Counted from the first letter of the stretch, positions 25,216 to 39,600 are shown. The stretch: 64,000 nucleotides of DNA from Lucifuga dentata (GCA_014773175.1 VXCM01000282.1:62001-126000), one strand, 5' to 3'. Numbers and translations: made by a program. The notes: generated by a model from the sequence alone, not told the origin.

Positions 25216-25621
25216 CTCATCCTCTCTCTTTCTCTCTCCAAAAACACAACCACATATCTGTTGTTTCAGCATTTTTAAAGCTAGAATATGACCTTATTTA
25301 TATCAACAACGTATATAAAGTTCACTTCCAAGATGTACTATTTATTTTTTTACTATGACCTGAATTCAATTATGAAACATTTTAAAGCTGTAAATGGAAC
25401 AACCTGTGAAAGTATTTTACTATCCCTTTAAAAGTCACAGAATCAGTTGCCGTCTTCAGACTGGAGTTGTGGTGATGGCTGACTTAACCAGTGGTCTTTT
25501 TTATCCACTATAGCTTCCAGCTGGAAGGTAACATTTGGCCTCTTCTGTAATCTCTTACAACTTGGTTTGTATTCTCACTTGTAAATGTGAGCTCTGTAGA
25601 ATAAAAATGAGCCTCGCTCTT

Positions 25622-25622
<1 letters not shown>

Positions 25623-25671
<49 letters not shown>

Positions 25672-25742
25672 CCTCTGTCTCCATCAACATGTATGCATAT
25701 GTTCACATGTAAATGCAACACAGTTTCATAGTCACTCTCCAT

Positions 25743-25783
<41 letters not shown>
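25623..25783. repeat. pair of CT microsatellites
   Basis: CT runs at 25623-25669 and 25746-25783, separated by about 75 bp of unique sequence. Confidence 0.9.
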
Positions 25784-25794
25784 AAATTGAAATA

Positions 25795-26290
25795 ATTCAA
25801 TTTATGGACACAGTTCCAGACCTCCCTGGCTAAGAACATTATTCATGGAGCCCCCCTTTTCTAACAAAAGAACTGGAGAATTTACCAGCCCGCTCTCCAA
25901 ATGACACCCACACAAAGCCAATTTCATGCCAGCAAAACACCAGCAGAAGCGCCATATTTGCTCAAAACCAGCATCCCTGAGGATTTTTTAAATCGTGGAA
26001 TATGGGTCGATGCTACTTTAGTTTTTGTCACTGCTCATTCGGTAACCCCAAAATGACATTCAATACCCAATTCCCTTCACCTTAAACATTCAAGCCAGGC
26101 CTCTGCAAAGCTATTCAGTTTCATTTAACACTGCAAGGGCTAATAACATCAGATTCCTTGCATTGGAAAATAGAGTTTTGCTAATCCATCCCCTTAAATG
26201 GGCAAAAATCTTGACTTGTGAATTAAGGATGACAGATTTGAGCCCAGCAATTTCCAAATTATACATTCAAACACATTTGTGTTTGTGAAG
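25795..26290. promoter_or_regulatory. candidate conserved regulatory block in intron 7
   Basis: About 500 bp of complex sequence between CT repeats and GA repeats. It contains a MEIS-type TGACAG at about 26229-26234 next to GTGAATTAAGG. Inferred from composition only. Confidence 0.25.
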
Positions 26291-26582
26291 TGTCCTCGAG
26301 CCAGACACTGAACCCCTACCCTACCCTTCCCTTCACATGACTCAGGCTGGTGTCAACTAAATGCACAAAGATGTGAAATACCATCGCTGAGGTGCATGGG
26401 CAAAGTTATAAGCGCAGGATGGAAGGCAGGAGAAGGAAAGGGAGATATTTTATGTTTGTGTCTCACAACCGGGACAAAGCTTGACCCGGGGTTGACCCAG
26501 GCCAAACATGCTGCTCCTTTTGGCCCCCTCCACTTGGTCTTTTTTGACATGGATACCTGCTAGGGATTCAGCTGAGAGATAA

Positions 26583-26585
<3 letters not shown>

Positions 26586-26631
<46 letters not shown>
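26586..26631. repeat. GA microsatellite
   Basis: About 23 GA units. Confidence 0.9.
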
Positions 26632-26634
<3 letters not shown>

Positions 26635-28434
26635 GGTAGATAACAAATAGGTAAATGCAGCAGCAATGGGATAGGCTGAAGGGCGGGAGAGTGTGTTTGT
26701 GTTTGCAAAGCAACACAAGGCATGCCACTTGAGGTACACACACATACACACACATTTGGATGAAACTCGATAATCTCTTCTTGCTCTGAGCCAGTGAAAC
26801 TCAAAGAGATGGGTAGGGACTGAGGGATGAGATTCACATCAGTGATAACCTTTGGAGCAAAGGCCAGAGTGGCAATGTTAAACATGCGCACACACACACA
26901 CACACACATTTATTGTGCATATATATTGTATACCCAGGGTCCCATAGGCAGTCCCAGGTTTTTGTTCCACTGAGATTCTCTTTGGAGGAAGTAGCAGCAG
27001 AAAGGTCAGAGTCTTACAGGAAGTCACCCCCTTAGAGGGCTGCCTCTTTCAGGAAGTGACTTGGTGGAACTGTGTGGCAAGAGCGCCGGCATCCACGGGG
27101 ATCATATCACTCCTGTCCACATGGGCCCATGTACCACAGGAAGTAGCCTGCTGTGAACCACTCACTTCCTCTTCCTCTGCCCCTTATCTGGCCTGTGTAT
27201 GGGGCAGCTGATAGGACTACAAATCCCCCACATCCCTACAATACCACATCCTGTGCCTGTCAAGACACTCTGACAAGGAGAGGGACTTGATCATGCATGC
27301 ATCGTTTCTTTAGAGAAAGAATCTAAAATGTTTATTAAGCAATTCAAATTATTGTCTTGTTTACTCGTAAATCAGCTACCATCCTATAAATGCAACAAAT
27401 CATATTAACAACTAAAAGTATGAAAATATGGCAGCTGTTACTCAGATAATGACTTATCCTCTTTTCCTCAACGCCTCTTCAGTAACTTTAGCTTGTGGGT
27501 GCAGACCATATTATACTCCTTCATAATACTAAAACCCTCTGTTATTCCAAAAACTCTGGGAGCTGATGCACTATTATTAGCTCATCCCACTGCAGGGCTA
27601 GCGTTCCTATATTATCTAACTACATACTGCAGTTTGGCTGGCACTGATAGGTTAGCATGAGTGGGAAAATCCTTGTGTATTATAAGTACTTATCAGAGGC
27701 TGTGTCATGCAGATAGCTACCATGTGGAAAAAGAGCACTGTACTTACTAGGTCGGAAAAATAAACTTCCTGAGGTCTCAAGTTTGTTTAATGGAACCTAC
27801 ACCCAAACATGGAGAGATGATTACAGACAGAAAAGGCTGAAATTGTATATTTTCACTTAATTTTGGTTGGTGTAATTAAGTGAAAAGGATGGTAGAAGCC
27901 TCACACAAGTAAAACGTGTTTGCTAGTGCCGCAAGATATAGTTGTTGTTTTTTTTTCACACTAAATGTAGCTCATCAGGAAGGATGCTCCTATGATTTGG
28001 CAGGATGACTTTCAGTAAATTCAAGGATAATTTGATATTGTAGGTTAGTAGAGGGTTCCCAAATGTTAGGGAAGTGTCTCAGTCCTGAAAAGATGTATTT
28101 ACACCTATTTTTAGATGATTTAAAAGGATTTTGAGATGTTTTAGTACAGGTTTTCCATGAGTAAATCTAGCTTGCTTCTACTGAAAATATGTATTATCAC
28201 CAAATGATTGAGTTTAAATGGGATGTTTCCTTTAGTTCAGTTAAAGGTTTCCTCTCCAAGATTCAGCCTTTGTCTCATGTCCACGCTAAAGGACTTTGAG
28301 ACGCCCTTCAGCACATCAGCTGACTTTTGGAAAGGGCTGCCGCGCCATTGTGCTGTCAAGTGCTCTTAGCTTTTGTTGTAGTCCTTGTCTTCTCTCCCAT
28401 CCCTTCCCCCTTTCCTTCTTCCACAGTCCATTTG

Positions 28435-28459
28435 ACACACACACACACACACACACACA
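28435..28459. repeat. CA microsatellite
   Basis: About 12 CA units, followed by CAT and CT-rich sequence. Confidence 0.88.
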
Positions 28460-29947
28460 TACACATACACTGTCTTTCTCGCTCGCTCTCTCTCAGTTAA
28501 ACTGAAGCTTAGTGAGTAGAAGGTGTCACAAGTATCTGAGAGACAGTGAAATAATTGAAAGGGTGAGAGTTAAGAGTGAGAAAGCAACAAAAGGGCAAGA
28601 TTTCAGAAATCTTCTGGTGTGTGTGTGTATGAGGGAGGGAGGGGGGAGAGAGAGGGCATCCCTTCTCTGATTTGGACAACCTACAAGCCCCCCTCAAAAG
28701 TGCTCCCATTTGAACCACTCTGGCCTTCTATCTTCAGGTTAGAAAAAAGAAAACGGCAGCACAAAGGCGAGAAGGGAAAAATCAATAGTTACACAGCAAA
28801 CGTGCTCAACATGAAAGGGTAAACTCATGGCTCTACACTTTCATTTTAGGTTAGACCTTCACTCTTTTTTTCCTCATTCTTTCTCTCTACTGAACTGAAA
28901 GTGGGAGCAAAAGGCAGTGGCTGTGTGTGTGTGTGTGTTTCTGTGCGTATACTGTAGTTTAATGTTGTGTCGGTGTCCCTGTGCTCGAGGCAGTTTCCAG
29001 CGTGTCAGGCAGCCTGTGGTGATGACCCTTTACGGAGAAATGGCACAGAGAGAGCAGTCACATTTACACTGACATTTTTGCCATCACCTATGGCTATGTC
29101 AACAGGCCTCCCCCATTACAGCCAAGAGTGGATGTGCCTCACCCATAATACACAGAAACACACACACACACACATACAAAGAGAAAATGAACACACAAAC
29201 AGGCCTGATATCTATCTTACCCATGTACATTTACAGACAAATATGAAACAAGTGGAACTGCATACACACGTTCACATATGTATATCCATGTGCATTATGC
29301 AACATACTAACAGGCATTCATGCAAACAAGTCCACTACCACACACACTTTTAATTAACTCATTAGCAAAATAACTACCAGTTACACTTTGTACTTTAAGG
29401 GGTAGCTGTATTTGTAAAGCAGGTTGCATGTCGGCAGCTTTCTGAGATCAGCACCAAATCATCACAAATGAAATAAACGCTTTGAACTTAGCTCAAATTT
29501 TCACAACAAGAAGTCTCCAGTGTGTTTTGACTAAATGACTCACCAGTTACTGTTATTACTGAATCTGTCAGTAACGATCCACCAAGCTGTCATCATTGAA
29601 AATAACCTGTTTAGTTATTGTGCAGTACTCATTATTTACTGTAATTATTTCAATGCAAATGTCTTTGATTACAGGAAGCAATTACTTAGCTCTCCGTGTT
29701 TACGTGGCAAATCCCTCTTTTTATAATAATGTTCAAGTTTCTCTTCCTAAACTTTTGTTTATTATACTGCATAGCCTACAATGATTACATATTACTGCAA
29801 ACTGATGTAATCTGTATGTGCTGGCTGGAACTGGAGCAAAGATATGAAAATAGTAGAATGTCTCTAGTTAAGGGCAGGAAAGGAAATCTAGACTAGCCGT
29901 ATTGTTTTGGCCACAGTGCATGTCATTATCCACAGAATAGTCAAGGG

Positions 29948-29951
<4 letters not shown>

Positions 29952-29995
<44 letters not shown>

Positions 29996-30018
29996 TCCCC
30001 CTCCCTCCCTCCCTCCTC
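29952..30018. repeat. CT microsatellite and CCCT-rich tail
   Basis: About 20 CT units, then a C-rich CCCT/CCTC stretch. Confidence 0.9.
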
Positions 30019-30518
30019 CTCTGGAATAAAAGGGAGGCAAAACAGCATTGGTCACAGAGTGTTTTGTATTGAAGCATGTGTGTGTGTGTGTGTGTGTGTT
30101 GATTTAGCATACTTTGGTAGTCACTGAAAAGTTGCCTCACAGAAGATCTTATGAGAATGGTACATTTAAGCGTGTTTGTGTTTAAGTGTGTATGTTTGGT
30201 TTGAAGTTAATGGAGACTTTTTGTACAGAAAATCTGTATGGTGTATGTTTGCTCGCTCACGCTTACTTGGGAATTGCGTTGCACAGAATTCCTGCATGTT
30301 CAGAATATTTGTAAGTGGGAGGAGCTTGCACAGCCACGCAAAGGGAACCCCCCATTGCCTGCTACCCCCCGCCCCCCAAGTCTGAAGCTTATGAATGGCC
30401 TGAATACAATAAATGCCACTTTTTCTATTTTCCTCCCTCACCTCCCTCCTTTCCCTCTCTCCCTTCTTTCCTCGCTCTTGCTAGCCCTCCTTTACCCCTC
30501 TGAAAATTTCTGGGAATG

Positions 30519-30521
<3 letters not shown>

Positions 30522-30574
<53 letters not shown>

Positions 30575-30580
30575 GAGAGG

Positions 30581-30631
<51 letters not shown>
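30522..30631. repeat. GT/GA compound microsatellite
   Basis: About 25 GT units followed by an interrupted GA tract of about 60 bp. Confidence 0.92.
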
Positions 30632-30634
<3 letters not shown>

Positions 30635-31888
30635 TTGTGCATGTGCATCAGCATGTGTGTGCGCTTCATGTATCATGTTTTGAGTGTGTTTTGAGTTTCT
30701 CTGCTCTCCTGCCAATATGGGATGTGTGTGTCCCATGTATAGCACACTGGAACAGGATAGCAGGCCCCTGAGGCCTGGGTCTTGTCTGGGCTGCAAACCC
30801 AGGGTCATGTGAGCTTTCTGGGGTGTGAAACTATAGGAGTAGCCCGTGAGAGATCAGATCCAGGTCACTTGCACATTGTGAAATACTCTCTTGCAACAAA
30901 TAGCCCATAGAATAAAAGCACTGTCATAAACTCAAAAAGCTGTCTCCACTCTTTTTTTTCCACTCAGTCCACGTCTAAAACTCTTGCAAACAGCTCGCAG
31001 TATCATCTGAAAATGCTTAGCCATCTGTAAGTGATTCACACAGGTTCCCACTTATGGCATCTAGCACTAAAGCTAATATTAATAACTTGTAATTCTCACC
31101 TTGGCTGTACTGTGAGGAAAGAACACAGTTATTAGAAAGCTAAATGTTGCGCTGAAAGGGATACATCTGACAAGCTCGTTGTTCACAGATGACTGACTGG
31201 TTGAATCTGTGGCTGTTAATTTGCCAGGCAGCAGAAAAAAGGCTGACACCTTGGAATGGCACATGTGCCCACACAGACGGGGCAGATAGTACCAATCTCT
31301 GTGTTATGCTTAGACACAGTTCATAATCAGATCATAACAGATTAGCCTAGATACAGCTTTGATAATGTCAGGGTATGCCTTGAGACAGTCAGATGTAGAG
31401 AATTTATTAAGACAAGGGAGAGGGAGACCTAAAGACAGAAAGACAATCATTAATATACAATAGCTGAGGAGATACAGACTGGGTGCACAAAACATCAAGA
31501 TCATGGATATTGTGCAACCCTATTTGCCTCGGTTTAGGAATAATTAGTAACGTGGTTTGGCACTGTCTAAAGAAAACTTCAGACATACAACAGTACAGAA
31601 GGATAGCAGTATCTCACTCCTAAATCCCCAACACTTGCTACTCATCCACTGTGCAAATCCTCCATCCCAACCCTGCAGCAGACAGACAGAGAGAGAGAGG
31701 AGAAAGAAAAGTAATGAAGTAGGAAGCAGAGGAAGGCAAGAGTGAAACCTGTAGTGGTGAGGAAAGCAGAAATAAAGTCACTGAAGCTGAATGAGCATAG
31801 AAGTATCTGTGGAGCTAATGCTAACGAAGCTAGTGGAAATTTGTGAAGAAAGCTAACCTAATTTTTACGTCATTATCTGTTTGCTCAC

Positions 31889-31890
<2 letters not shown>

Positions 31891-31934
<44 letters not shown>
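31891..31934. repeat. GT microsatellite
   Basis: About 22 GT units, facing a CA tract 124 bp downstream. Confidence 0.9.
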
Positions 31935-31935
<1 letters not shown>

Positions 31936-32055
31936 AAGTGTGCATTTGTGTATACAGCGTGTGAGGGGACTGATAAAATATTCCTTCCCTTGGTTGGCCC
32001 GGGGGCATTTCAACTGCCCCTGGCTCCTTCCAGTCACTGGCCTGCTCCCTAATTG

Positions 32056-32057
<2 letters not shown>

Positions 32058-32113
<56 letters not shown>
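32058..32113. repeat. CA microsatellite
   Basis: About 28 uninterrupted CA units, complementary in a transcript to the GT tract at 31891-31934. Confidence 0.92.
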
Positions 32114-32115
<2 letters not shown>

Positions 32116-32465
32116 GGAGCTTCTGGCTTGTATAGTTTGAAACATGCATAAAGAAAGCAAGAGATAGAAACACACATACAGACGAATGCACATCCATGCA
32201 TGCATGCATTCTTCACACACGAACATGCACCCCCACAGTCCTGCATTGATTCAGTACCACCCCCCCACTCCTCCCAGCCCCTCCTCTAACTAGTTGCAAA
32301 GACGTTGTCACGGCTGATCAGTGGGCCCTGCCCAGAGTTGTGCCTGTGGCGTTTCCTCGTGGGGAGACTGGAGCTTGCTAGACTGGCTGCCCCATGCAGT
32401 ATGCGGCTCAGGGTTACAGCCTGCTGATGCTCTTAATGAGCCTGGCAGCCTGTGTGTGGACAAGA

Positions 32466-32642
32466 ATGACTGACTGGTTTGTTGGCTGACTGGCTTACTA
32501 GCTGCCTGACTAGCTTGCTGACTGACTGGATGGCTGATTGACTGCCTGGGTGAATGTATGGCTGACAAAGTTGGTTTGGTGGCTTTATAAACGGACCAGC
32601 TCAGCGGCTGCTCGTGACCGTCTGTCTAGCTGGCTGACTGTC
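32466..32642. repeat. degenerate CTGA/GGCT tetranucleotide array
   Basis: A repetitive stretch built from diverged CTGACTGG and GGCTGACT units. It is too variable to be a recent microsatellite. Confidence 0.75.
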
Positions 32643-33361
32643 CGATTAACTGTCATGTTCACAGAGATACATTTGAAAATGCTGTTTCAAAGTCATGAGT
32701 TTTCTGTCTAAACTTGGCTTTCCAGTTTATTATTTACTTCCCAGCCCACACTGAATCAACAAAAAAAGAGAAACATCTCTTCCACTGGTCATTATATCCA
32801 GGCTGCTTGTACCAACAGCTTTATGCAAGTTCCACTAAGCCATTTTCAAAGTGTTGTTTGTTGTTTACAGAACAAATATGGAGAACTGAGTGTGCCGGCA
32901 AGTCAAGATTCTCGAAAATAGTTCACTTGACAGACGCCTGAGGTCATGTGGCAATTATACGTCAGTGTTTCCAAAAAGTTAAATTTTCCCATCCAAGTGA
33001 GACCAGTCGTTTTGAATGTGCCCGCTCTAGAGAGTCTTTCTGAAGGATCAGTTTTCTGTGTAGAAAACACCATCTTTGTGCATATTGAAAAACAAAAATA
33101 CAGACAAAATATATGGTTAAAAATTTACACACATAAATGTTGACATGGCATGACAGTTCTGCTTTTGATTTTTTTCAACTGATTCACTATATGTTTACAT
33201 CCTCTCCTATCCGTTTTTTTTTTTAACCGTTCATCATCTCTGTCAATGGCTTGAATTAGAGCTTCCACTTTTTCTTTCTCTTATCTGCTCCCACTGAATA
33301 TTCCACCATCTCTCCCTCACTTCCTACCCTCCTCCATCTCTCTTATGCTCTAACCCTGCTT

Positions 33362-33365
<4 letters not shown>

Positions 33366-33398
<33 letters not shown>
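33366..33398. repeat. CT microsatellite
   Basis: About 16 CT units in a pyrimidine-rich context. Confidence 0.9.
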
Positions 33399-33400
<2 letters not shown>

Positions 33401-33872
33401 CCTACAGAATAATCCAAGCTGAGGTAACACCGTTGACATTCCCCCAACATGGGTGTCAGACTTAGCTTCCACACCTCTCCTGCTTCAAACTTCCTCACTC
33501 CCATAATTCCTCTCTTCCCTGCCCTCCCACTTTTTCATAGCATGATGAGGTTAAAGAAAAGCAGAAATTAGCCCCAGACCTTGCAGAGGTGATTGTATCA
33601 AATTGCAGTGAAAATGGAAATGCCAATAAAATTGACAGCCCTTCCTCACCCCACCTCCTTCCTTTTCCCTTCGAGGTAAAGTATCTATAGGTCAGACTTA
33701 AGCGGAAGTATTGGTCAGAGAGAGAGAGAGAGAACCATGCAGCTGCCTGAGACAGTTTTCCCAGGGCATCCACACTTATTACATGTCCTGTGATTTCTCT
33801 CCTCCCTTTGTTTTCTCCTTCACATTTCCCTCCCCATCTCTCATACACTCGTCATACCTCTTCCTGAGCCGG

Positions 33873-33904
33873 CTCACTCACTCACTCACTCACTCACTCA
33901 CTCA
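33873..33904. repeat. CTCA tetranucleotide microsatellite
   Basis: Eight near-perfect CTCA units. Confidence 0.92.
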
Positions 33905-34739
33905 CAGCATATCCATTCGTGGAGCTGGTACCCGGCCGTTTGCTTCTGTTTTCCTAACTCACACGGGACAAGCCCCTAGGTTTGTTATTGTAGGCTTTGC
34001 TGAACATGAGCCGGTCTTTACAACGGATTGAAAGCATTTGCTTCCAATGAAAATCTGGTCTTAGATTACAGGGCAGCAACTCTGCTCGCCCCTCTTTTCC
34101 AGCAGGGAGAGAGAGACGTACAAGGAGGGAAAGAGACACAGAGGGTTGGGTGTATTTTGCCCTGAAACAGTAGGCAGAACAATCTCACTTGTTAAGTCTA
34201 GGCTGTATTTGGCCCAAGCTAATGATGTAATTGAAACTTGCAATATGAGTGTGTTTTGATCCCAAGGGAGGTCTAGGAAGTGGGTGGATGGGGCATGAGA
34301 TTGAATGTGTGTGTGCGTTTCAAGCATTATGCAGTGACTTATAGTGAATAAATTGGCAGGCAGGGTTAGTGTCTTGCTCAAAGTCACTTCGACTGGCTGT
34401 TGCACAAATAAACTTTGACCTTTTGGTGCTGGGGTGGTCACTGTAACTGCCAGGCCAAACCAACCACTACCTTTGTATGTGCATTAGAGATGTGCAGTAT
34501 GTAGTGTTTGCATCAGTATCACACCAACTAGGGAAACAAACCCTTATTTTAACCCTCCCCCACACTCTGTAGCATCACTTCCACATGAGGTTCATTAAAA
34601 ATCCTTCAATATGTGTGCATATGTATCTCCTTCTGCCAGAACAGTAAGAGGGAGAGAGAAAGAGAGAGTGAGTGAGTAAGAGAGTGTGCTAGAACAAGCA
34701 AAAGCTGTTGTCTCGTATGGATCATTGAGAGCCTGTCTC

Positions 34740-35060
34740 TCTCCTAATGGTGTATATAATTCAGGTGCCCTCCAGGCATGCTTTCAGGAATTCTTTTGCC
34801 TGAGGTAATGGGGAGCAAAGGCCTGGGTTTTAGGCTCTTGATTATTCCATTGATGTGGCAGGCTGAAAAAAAGTCATCTCCAACCGGATTAGCAGCAACA
34901 TCCCCATTAATTATCAATGAATCGGGGGCTTAGAGTTTAGGTAGGTGCTGAGTGTGTCGTCCTCTGGAAGTTAGCAAAGCGAGGCCCCCGCTCGAATGCA
35001 GTTATCTTCTCCTGCCACAGTAAATAGACATAGAAGCTTTAGAAGTGCTTTGTGTATAAT
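34740..35060. promoter_or_regulatory. candidate conserved regulatory block in intron 7
   Basis: Repeat-free segment with CCATTAATTATCAATGAATC near 34904-34923, a dense cluster of overlapping homeodomain cores. Inferred from composition only. Confidence 0.3.
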
Positions 35061-36138
35061 CAATAAAAACTGGATCCGATTCTGTGCACTACTTCAGCAC
35101 TTTTTCTTTTTCCTTCCCCTCTTTGCCAGGTGAGAGAGGCAGTATGGGACAAAAGTGAGTTATCCAGCCATTGAAATTGCTAACAGTGAGGGTGCCACTT
35201 GTTTACCTCACCTCATGTTTCTTTTATGATGATCGTTTTCATTGAGAGAGGCTCTTTTTTTGAGCAGGCTTGCATTTTTGAATAATGATAATAACAATTA
35301 AGCTTTTCGTGGCTGCAGATGGGAAGAGTCTCTCTCTACTGGAGCTATATAGAATGCCTACAGTAATTGGGTAGTTTTGAATATGTGCAGTGTGTGTGTC
35401 CATATGGGTTCATGTTGTTGTGTTTGAATGCAAAGAAAAGGCCCATGAAGTGCCTCCCCTTTCATTTTTCCCCTCAGTGCTCAAATACTCTAAGCTGTCT
35501 CAGTGTTTCCCTTAGGTGAGGTTAACTGGCCTTAATAGAGCCTTATCGAAGCCCTACAGGTTGCTGTAAGCAGCCATGATGCCATTGTTATGAAAAGCAG
35601 CTAGCTTTGTTAGCACTGTTTGTGCCTCTGACTTCCTTTTTTGCACAGATTTTCCTTTTATTTTCTACCTCTCCCCCCCCCTCATCCCAGCCTCCCCTTT
35701 TGTAGTGCTGTGTTACTCTTTCCACCTCAGGTAAAATGGCAGAATGCGCTGGGGCAACACTTCAATAACTATTTTCCCCTCAGGATAATAAAGACTAAAT
35801 CTCTCTGTCATTTTCAATTCTACACAGGCTTGGATGGCAGAGGGGGGAAATGCGACCTTACAAGTCCTTTGTGCTCCCCTCTTCTCCCAGTCTTTCTCTC
35901 AGAAAGATGCAAGCTGTGTTTTCAGGGAGTGGGAGGTGGGGTGGGGGAGAGAGAAATGAAAGGCATGGTTATTTATAAATGTATTAAAAATGAATGCATT
36001 TCTGAGGTGCTGTTTTCCAGCCAATCTCTCTGCTTGCCATTGTTGTGTCTCTTTACCCTCCATCTATGCATACAAAGCTCTCCAGAATTCCTTCAAAATC
36101 GCATTTATTCCCTTTGAACACAGAGGCACAGGAAGTAA

Positions 36139-36333
<195 letters not shown>

Positions 36334-36430
36334 TGAATGAAGCAGCATTTTTTCTTGATCTCTCTCATTTTCACATCACGTGTGAATTCTGAACCTCATT
36401 TCTCAGCCACAGGCATATGCACACATATAC

Positions 36431-36433
36431 ACA

Positions 36434-36481
<48 letters not shown>
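36431..36481. repeat. CA microsatellite after exon 8
   Basis: About 25 CA units located about 100 bp inside intron 8. Confidence 0.92.
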
Positions 36482-36483
<2 letters not shown>

Positions 36484-37511
36484 CACACTTCCTATCTTTC
36501 TAGCTCTCCTCCAATCTTCTTTTTAACAGAAAGTGTGCTCACACACAAAAGAAACCCTATACACATACCCTCAGACGCTGACACACTCACACACACACTG
36601 CCAGAACCCCCGCTTCTTCACATCGTATCCCAGTTTGTACGGCGAATACTTCAAAGAGCAGGCCTGTGTAATCTGCTGGCGATCTCAGCAGCCTGTGCTC
36701 TCGCTCCTCATCTGCTGAAACTGAATAAGGTTGAAGCCAAGGAGAGACGCCCCTGGCCATAACTGCTGCAGATACATAGATGAGCCTTATTAAGAACAAA
36801 TCTGTCATTATTTAACAGATGCCTGGGATTCTGCAAAGGCCTGTGGTTTGGCTTTATTTTTACTCTGCGATAGCTGCGAATACCATGGCTGTTAGCACGT
36901 GCTACCACTGGTTTAGAGCATCGCAAAATGCGTGGGGAAAAAGTGTGGGAAACATTTACTGTGGCACTGGAAAAGACCAGTGTGGCTGTTAAAGATGGAG
37001 CCAACAATCAGAAGAATGCTTGCTTAACTGATATATGTAAGAGCTTTTATTCATTTGAAACACAATCAGCTCTGGGTAGCATTGCAGGCTTAGAATTATA
37101 ACAGCTTCTCTTAACACTTATCAAAGGAAAGAAGGAAGAAAATGCATGGAAACTTGTTTTCATGTTGATTTAAATGAGAAGTATATAAATTTTTGATTAA
37201 CTTCTTAAAGTTACAACATAAAGGCAAACACTGCCAGCTATTGTAAAAGGAAAAATTTGTCCAGTAGCTCCATTAAAAGTTTACTGGTTCACCATTTCAA
37301 CCCGAGATGTTTGAGTAAAGCTTATCAATTTAGAATGAAGATGTTCTAATTTGTTATACTGCATCTCAGACTTTGGGATTAAAATTGTAGTTATTGCCTT
37401 TGACGTTTGATGTTGATTTTATGCATTTTGCAGCAAGTTCCTGGAACTCCCAGTGTTAATACCAATTCAGAAGCACTTTTACTTAGTGTGTATACTGTAG
37501 TGTGGCATGTA

Positions 37512-37556
<45 letters not shown>
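37512..37556. repeat. CA microsatellite
   Basis: About 22 CA units. Confidence 0.92.
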
Positions 37557-37558
<2 letters not shown>

Positions 37559-37742
37559 CTCTTCCATCACACAGTAACCTCTCCTCCATCTCCCTGACCT
37601 CAGCCCATAACTCTCCAATATCTTCAGGGCCACAGAGGAAAGGTGTTTGAAACATACACACATCCTGTCTGTGGAAATACAGTTCAGCACACATCACACA
37701 CAAACACACACATCCAGTGAAACACATAGTGAACATGCACGT

Positions 37743-37780
<38 letters not shown>

Positions 37781-37804
37781 TCTGTGTCATATTACAACAT
37801 GAGN

Positions 37805-37842
<38 letters not shown>

Positions 37843-37865
37843 TCTGTGTCATATTACAACATGAG
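37743..37865. repeat. N-separated direct duplication, 61/61 bp
   Basis: Bases 37743-37803 and 37805-37865 appear identical: GCGC, a CA repeat, then CTTCTGTGTC...CATGAG. They are separated only by the N at 37804. Probable assembly overlap. Confidence 0.93.
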
Positions 37866-39530
37866 TAAGGCTTATGGGAGGCTTCTGCACTGTTAGATCT
37901 CAAACAGTAGGAAAGATATAAGTGAGTGTCAAGGGAGGGAGAGGAAGGAGAAGAAGAGTAGGAGAAGAGGAGTAGGCAAGGAGGTGAGAAGGGGAATACG
38001 AAAGATCCACCAAGCATCTACTTCTCCCAGGCGAAAGAGAAAGAACTAGTACCGAAACATGCACACGTGGAGAGACAAATACACACTCATACACACACTG
38101 ACACATTGGTACAAGGGGGATGCTTTATAAATGCTACATTTACCTTATTTAACTTTAAGTATCATTGATACATAATTATTACATTTACGTTCTGCTGGTA
38201 CAAGCAAACAGTAAGCATACAGAGCTAAAGCTATAGCATCATCAACTGGCCTCTTTGTTTCTCAGAGGGGTGGATGATGAGGATTCTGGCTTCTTAGAGA
38301 TAGACACAATGCCAATTATCACACACAGATGTAATGTAGACACGCGCACACATACAAACACACATAGATATATGCAGTCACACTGAAGTGCTATGGCACC
38401 AGACAAACCTGAACAAGTGAGTCAGAGACACAGAGACAGAATAGAATAGAATAGAAAAGTGGTAAAGTGGGAATCAGGTAGAAAAGATGGAGCTGTTATT
38501 CGACTGCTATTGAAACAGATCTTCCATCTGTTGTGAGATGGATAGATGACAGATAGCATAATGGTAATACTTTTGGGATGATGACGATATTTGCAACTCG
38601 CAGAGTTCTCTCCAACACACACCCAATGAGCTCATATGTTGTTGACTGTGCTTGTGGGATAACTTTCTTGGAAGATTTTGGCCAAGCAACTTGGAGCAAC
38701 TACAAAATATTAACATTTACGGACCCCCCATCCCCCCGCACCACTGAACCATGCAACTGACTACCAGCTCTGACATACAGCTGTAAATCTATGGTGAAAA
38801 TAAAGGGTGAGAAAATTTATTTTTGATAACCATTCATGATAATAGATATATGCTCACACTATTAACAGTCAATGCCTTTCCCTAACTGTCAATTTTACCT
38901 TTAGAAGGAGCGTGTTTATATGCTGAGATTGACCAGAAGTGTTTTCCTGGAAATAACTCAATATGTTAAAATAATTTAAGCTGTTGGATCAATTTTAAAC
39001 TGATTATAAACTTTAAACAACCATGTATTTGTATGACGGGCTAAGTTGCCCTTTTGTTTTGTATTTCAGCCCATGTAAAGGAGAGTACGGTGATGAAGAC
39101 CCGCACTCAGTCTCTGTTTCCCCTATTCTTCCTATAATACAACTGGAATCCACCCCAGTTTTTACCCTCCTCTCCTCACAAATGGTATTTTCTTGTTTAA
39201 TTTAACAAGAAATGAGTAGTAAATGAAAGCTCAGGCCTCAAATCCCCAGTGTGCCTCATGCTCTGCTCTCCACTCCCCTATGAAAAGGCAATTTGTGAAA
39301 TTATGTGATAGAGTAATTAGATGGAATTCACCCCCCAACCACCCACACACCACCACCACCACCACACCACCCTTATCCCGTTTAGATTGTTGCCATGTTG
39401 AACTCAAGTAGGGGTGATGGGAGAGTGAGTGCGTGTGTGGAAGGGGGAGACAAGGGGGGGTTGGCATTTGCAGTGTTAGCATCCGTATATTAGTTTGGCA
39501 GACTGAGACACAAACACCCTCTCTCATTCT

Positions 39531-39531
39531 G

Positions 39532-39577
<46 letters not shown>

Positions 39578-39600
39578 ACACATCGACACACACGTACACA
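39531..39600. repeat. CT/CA compound microsatellite
   Basis: Short CT run, then CA units with CAG and CAT interruptions. Confidence 0.85.
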
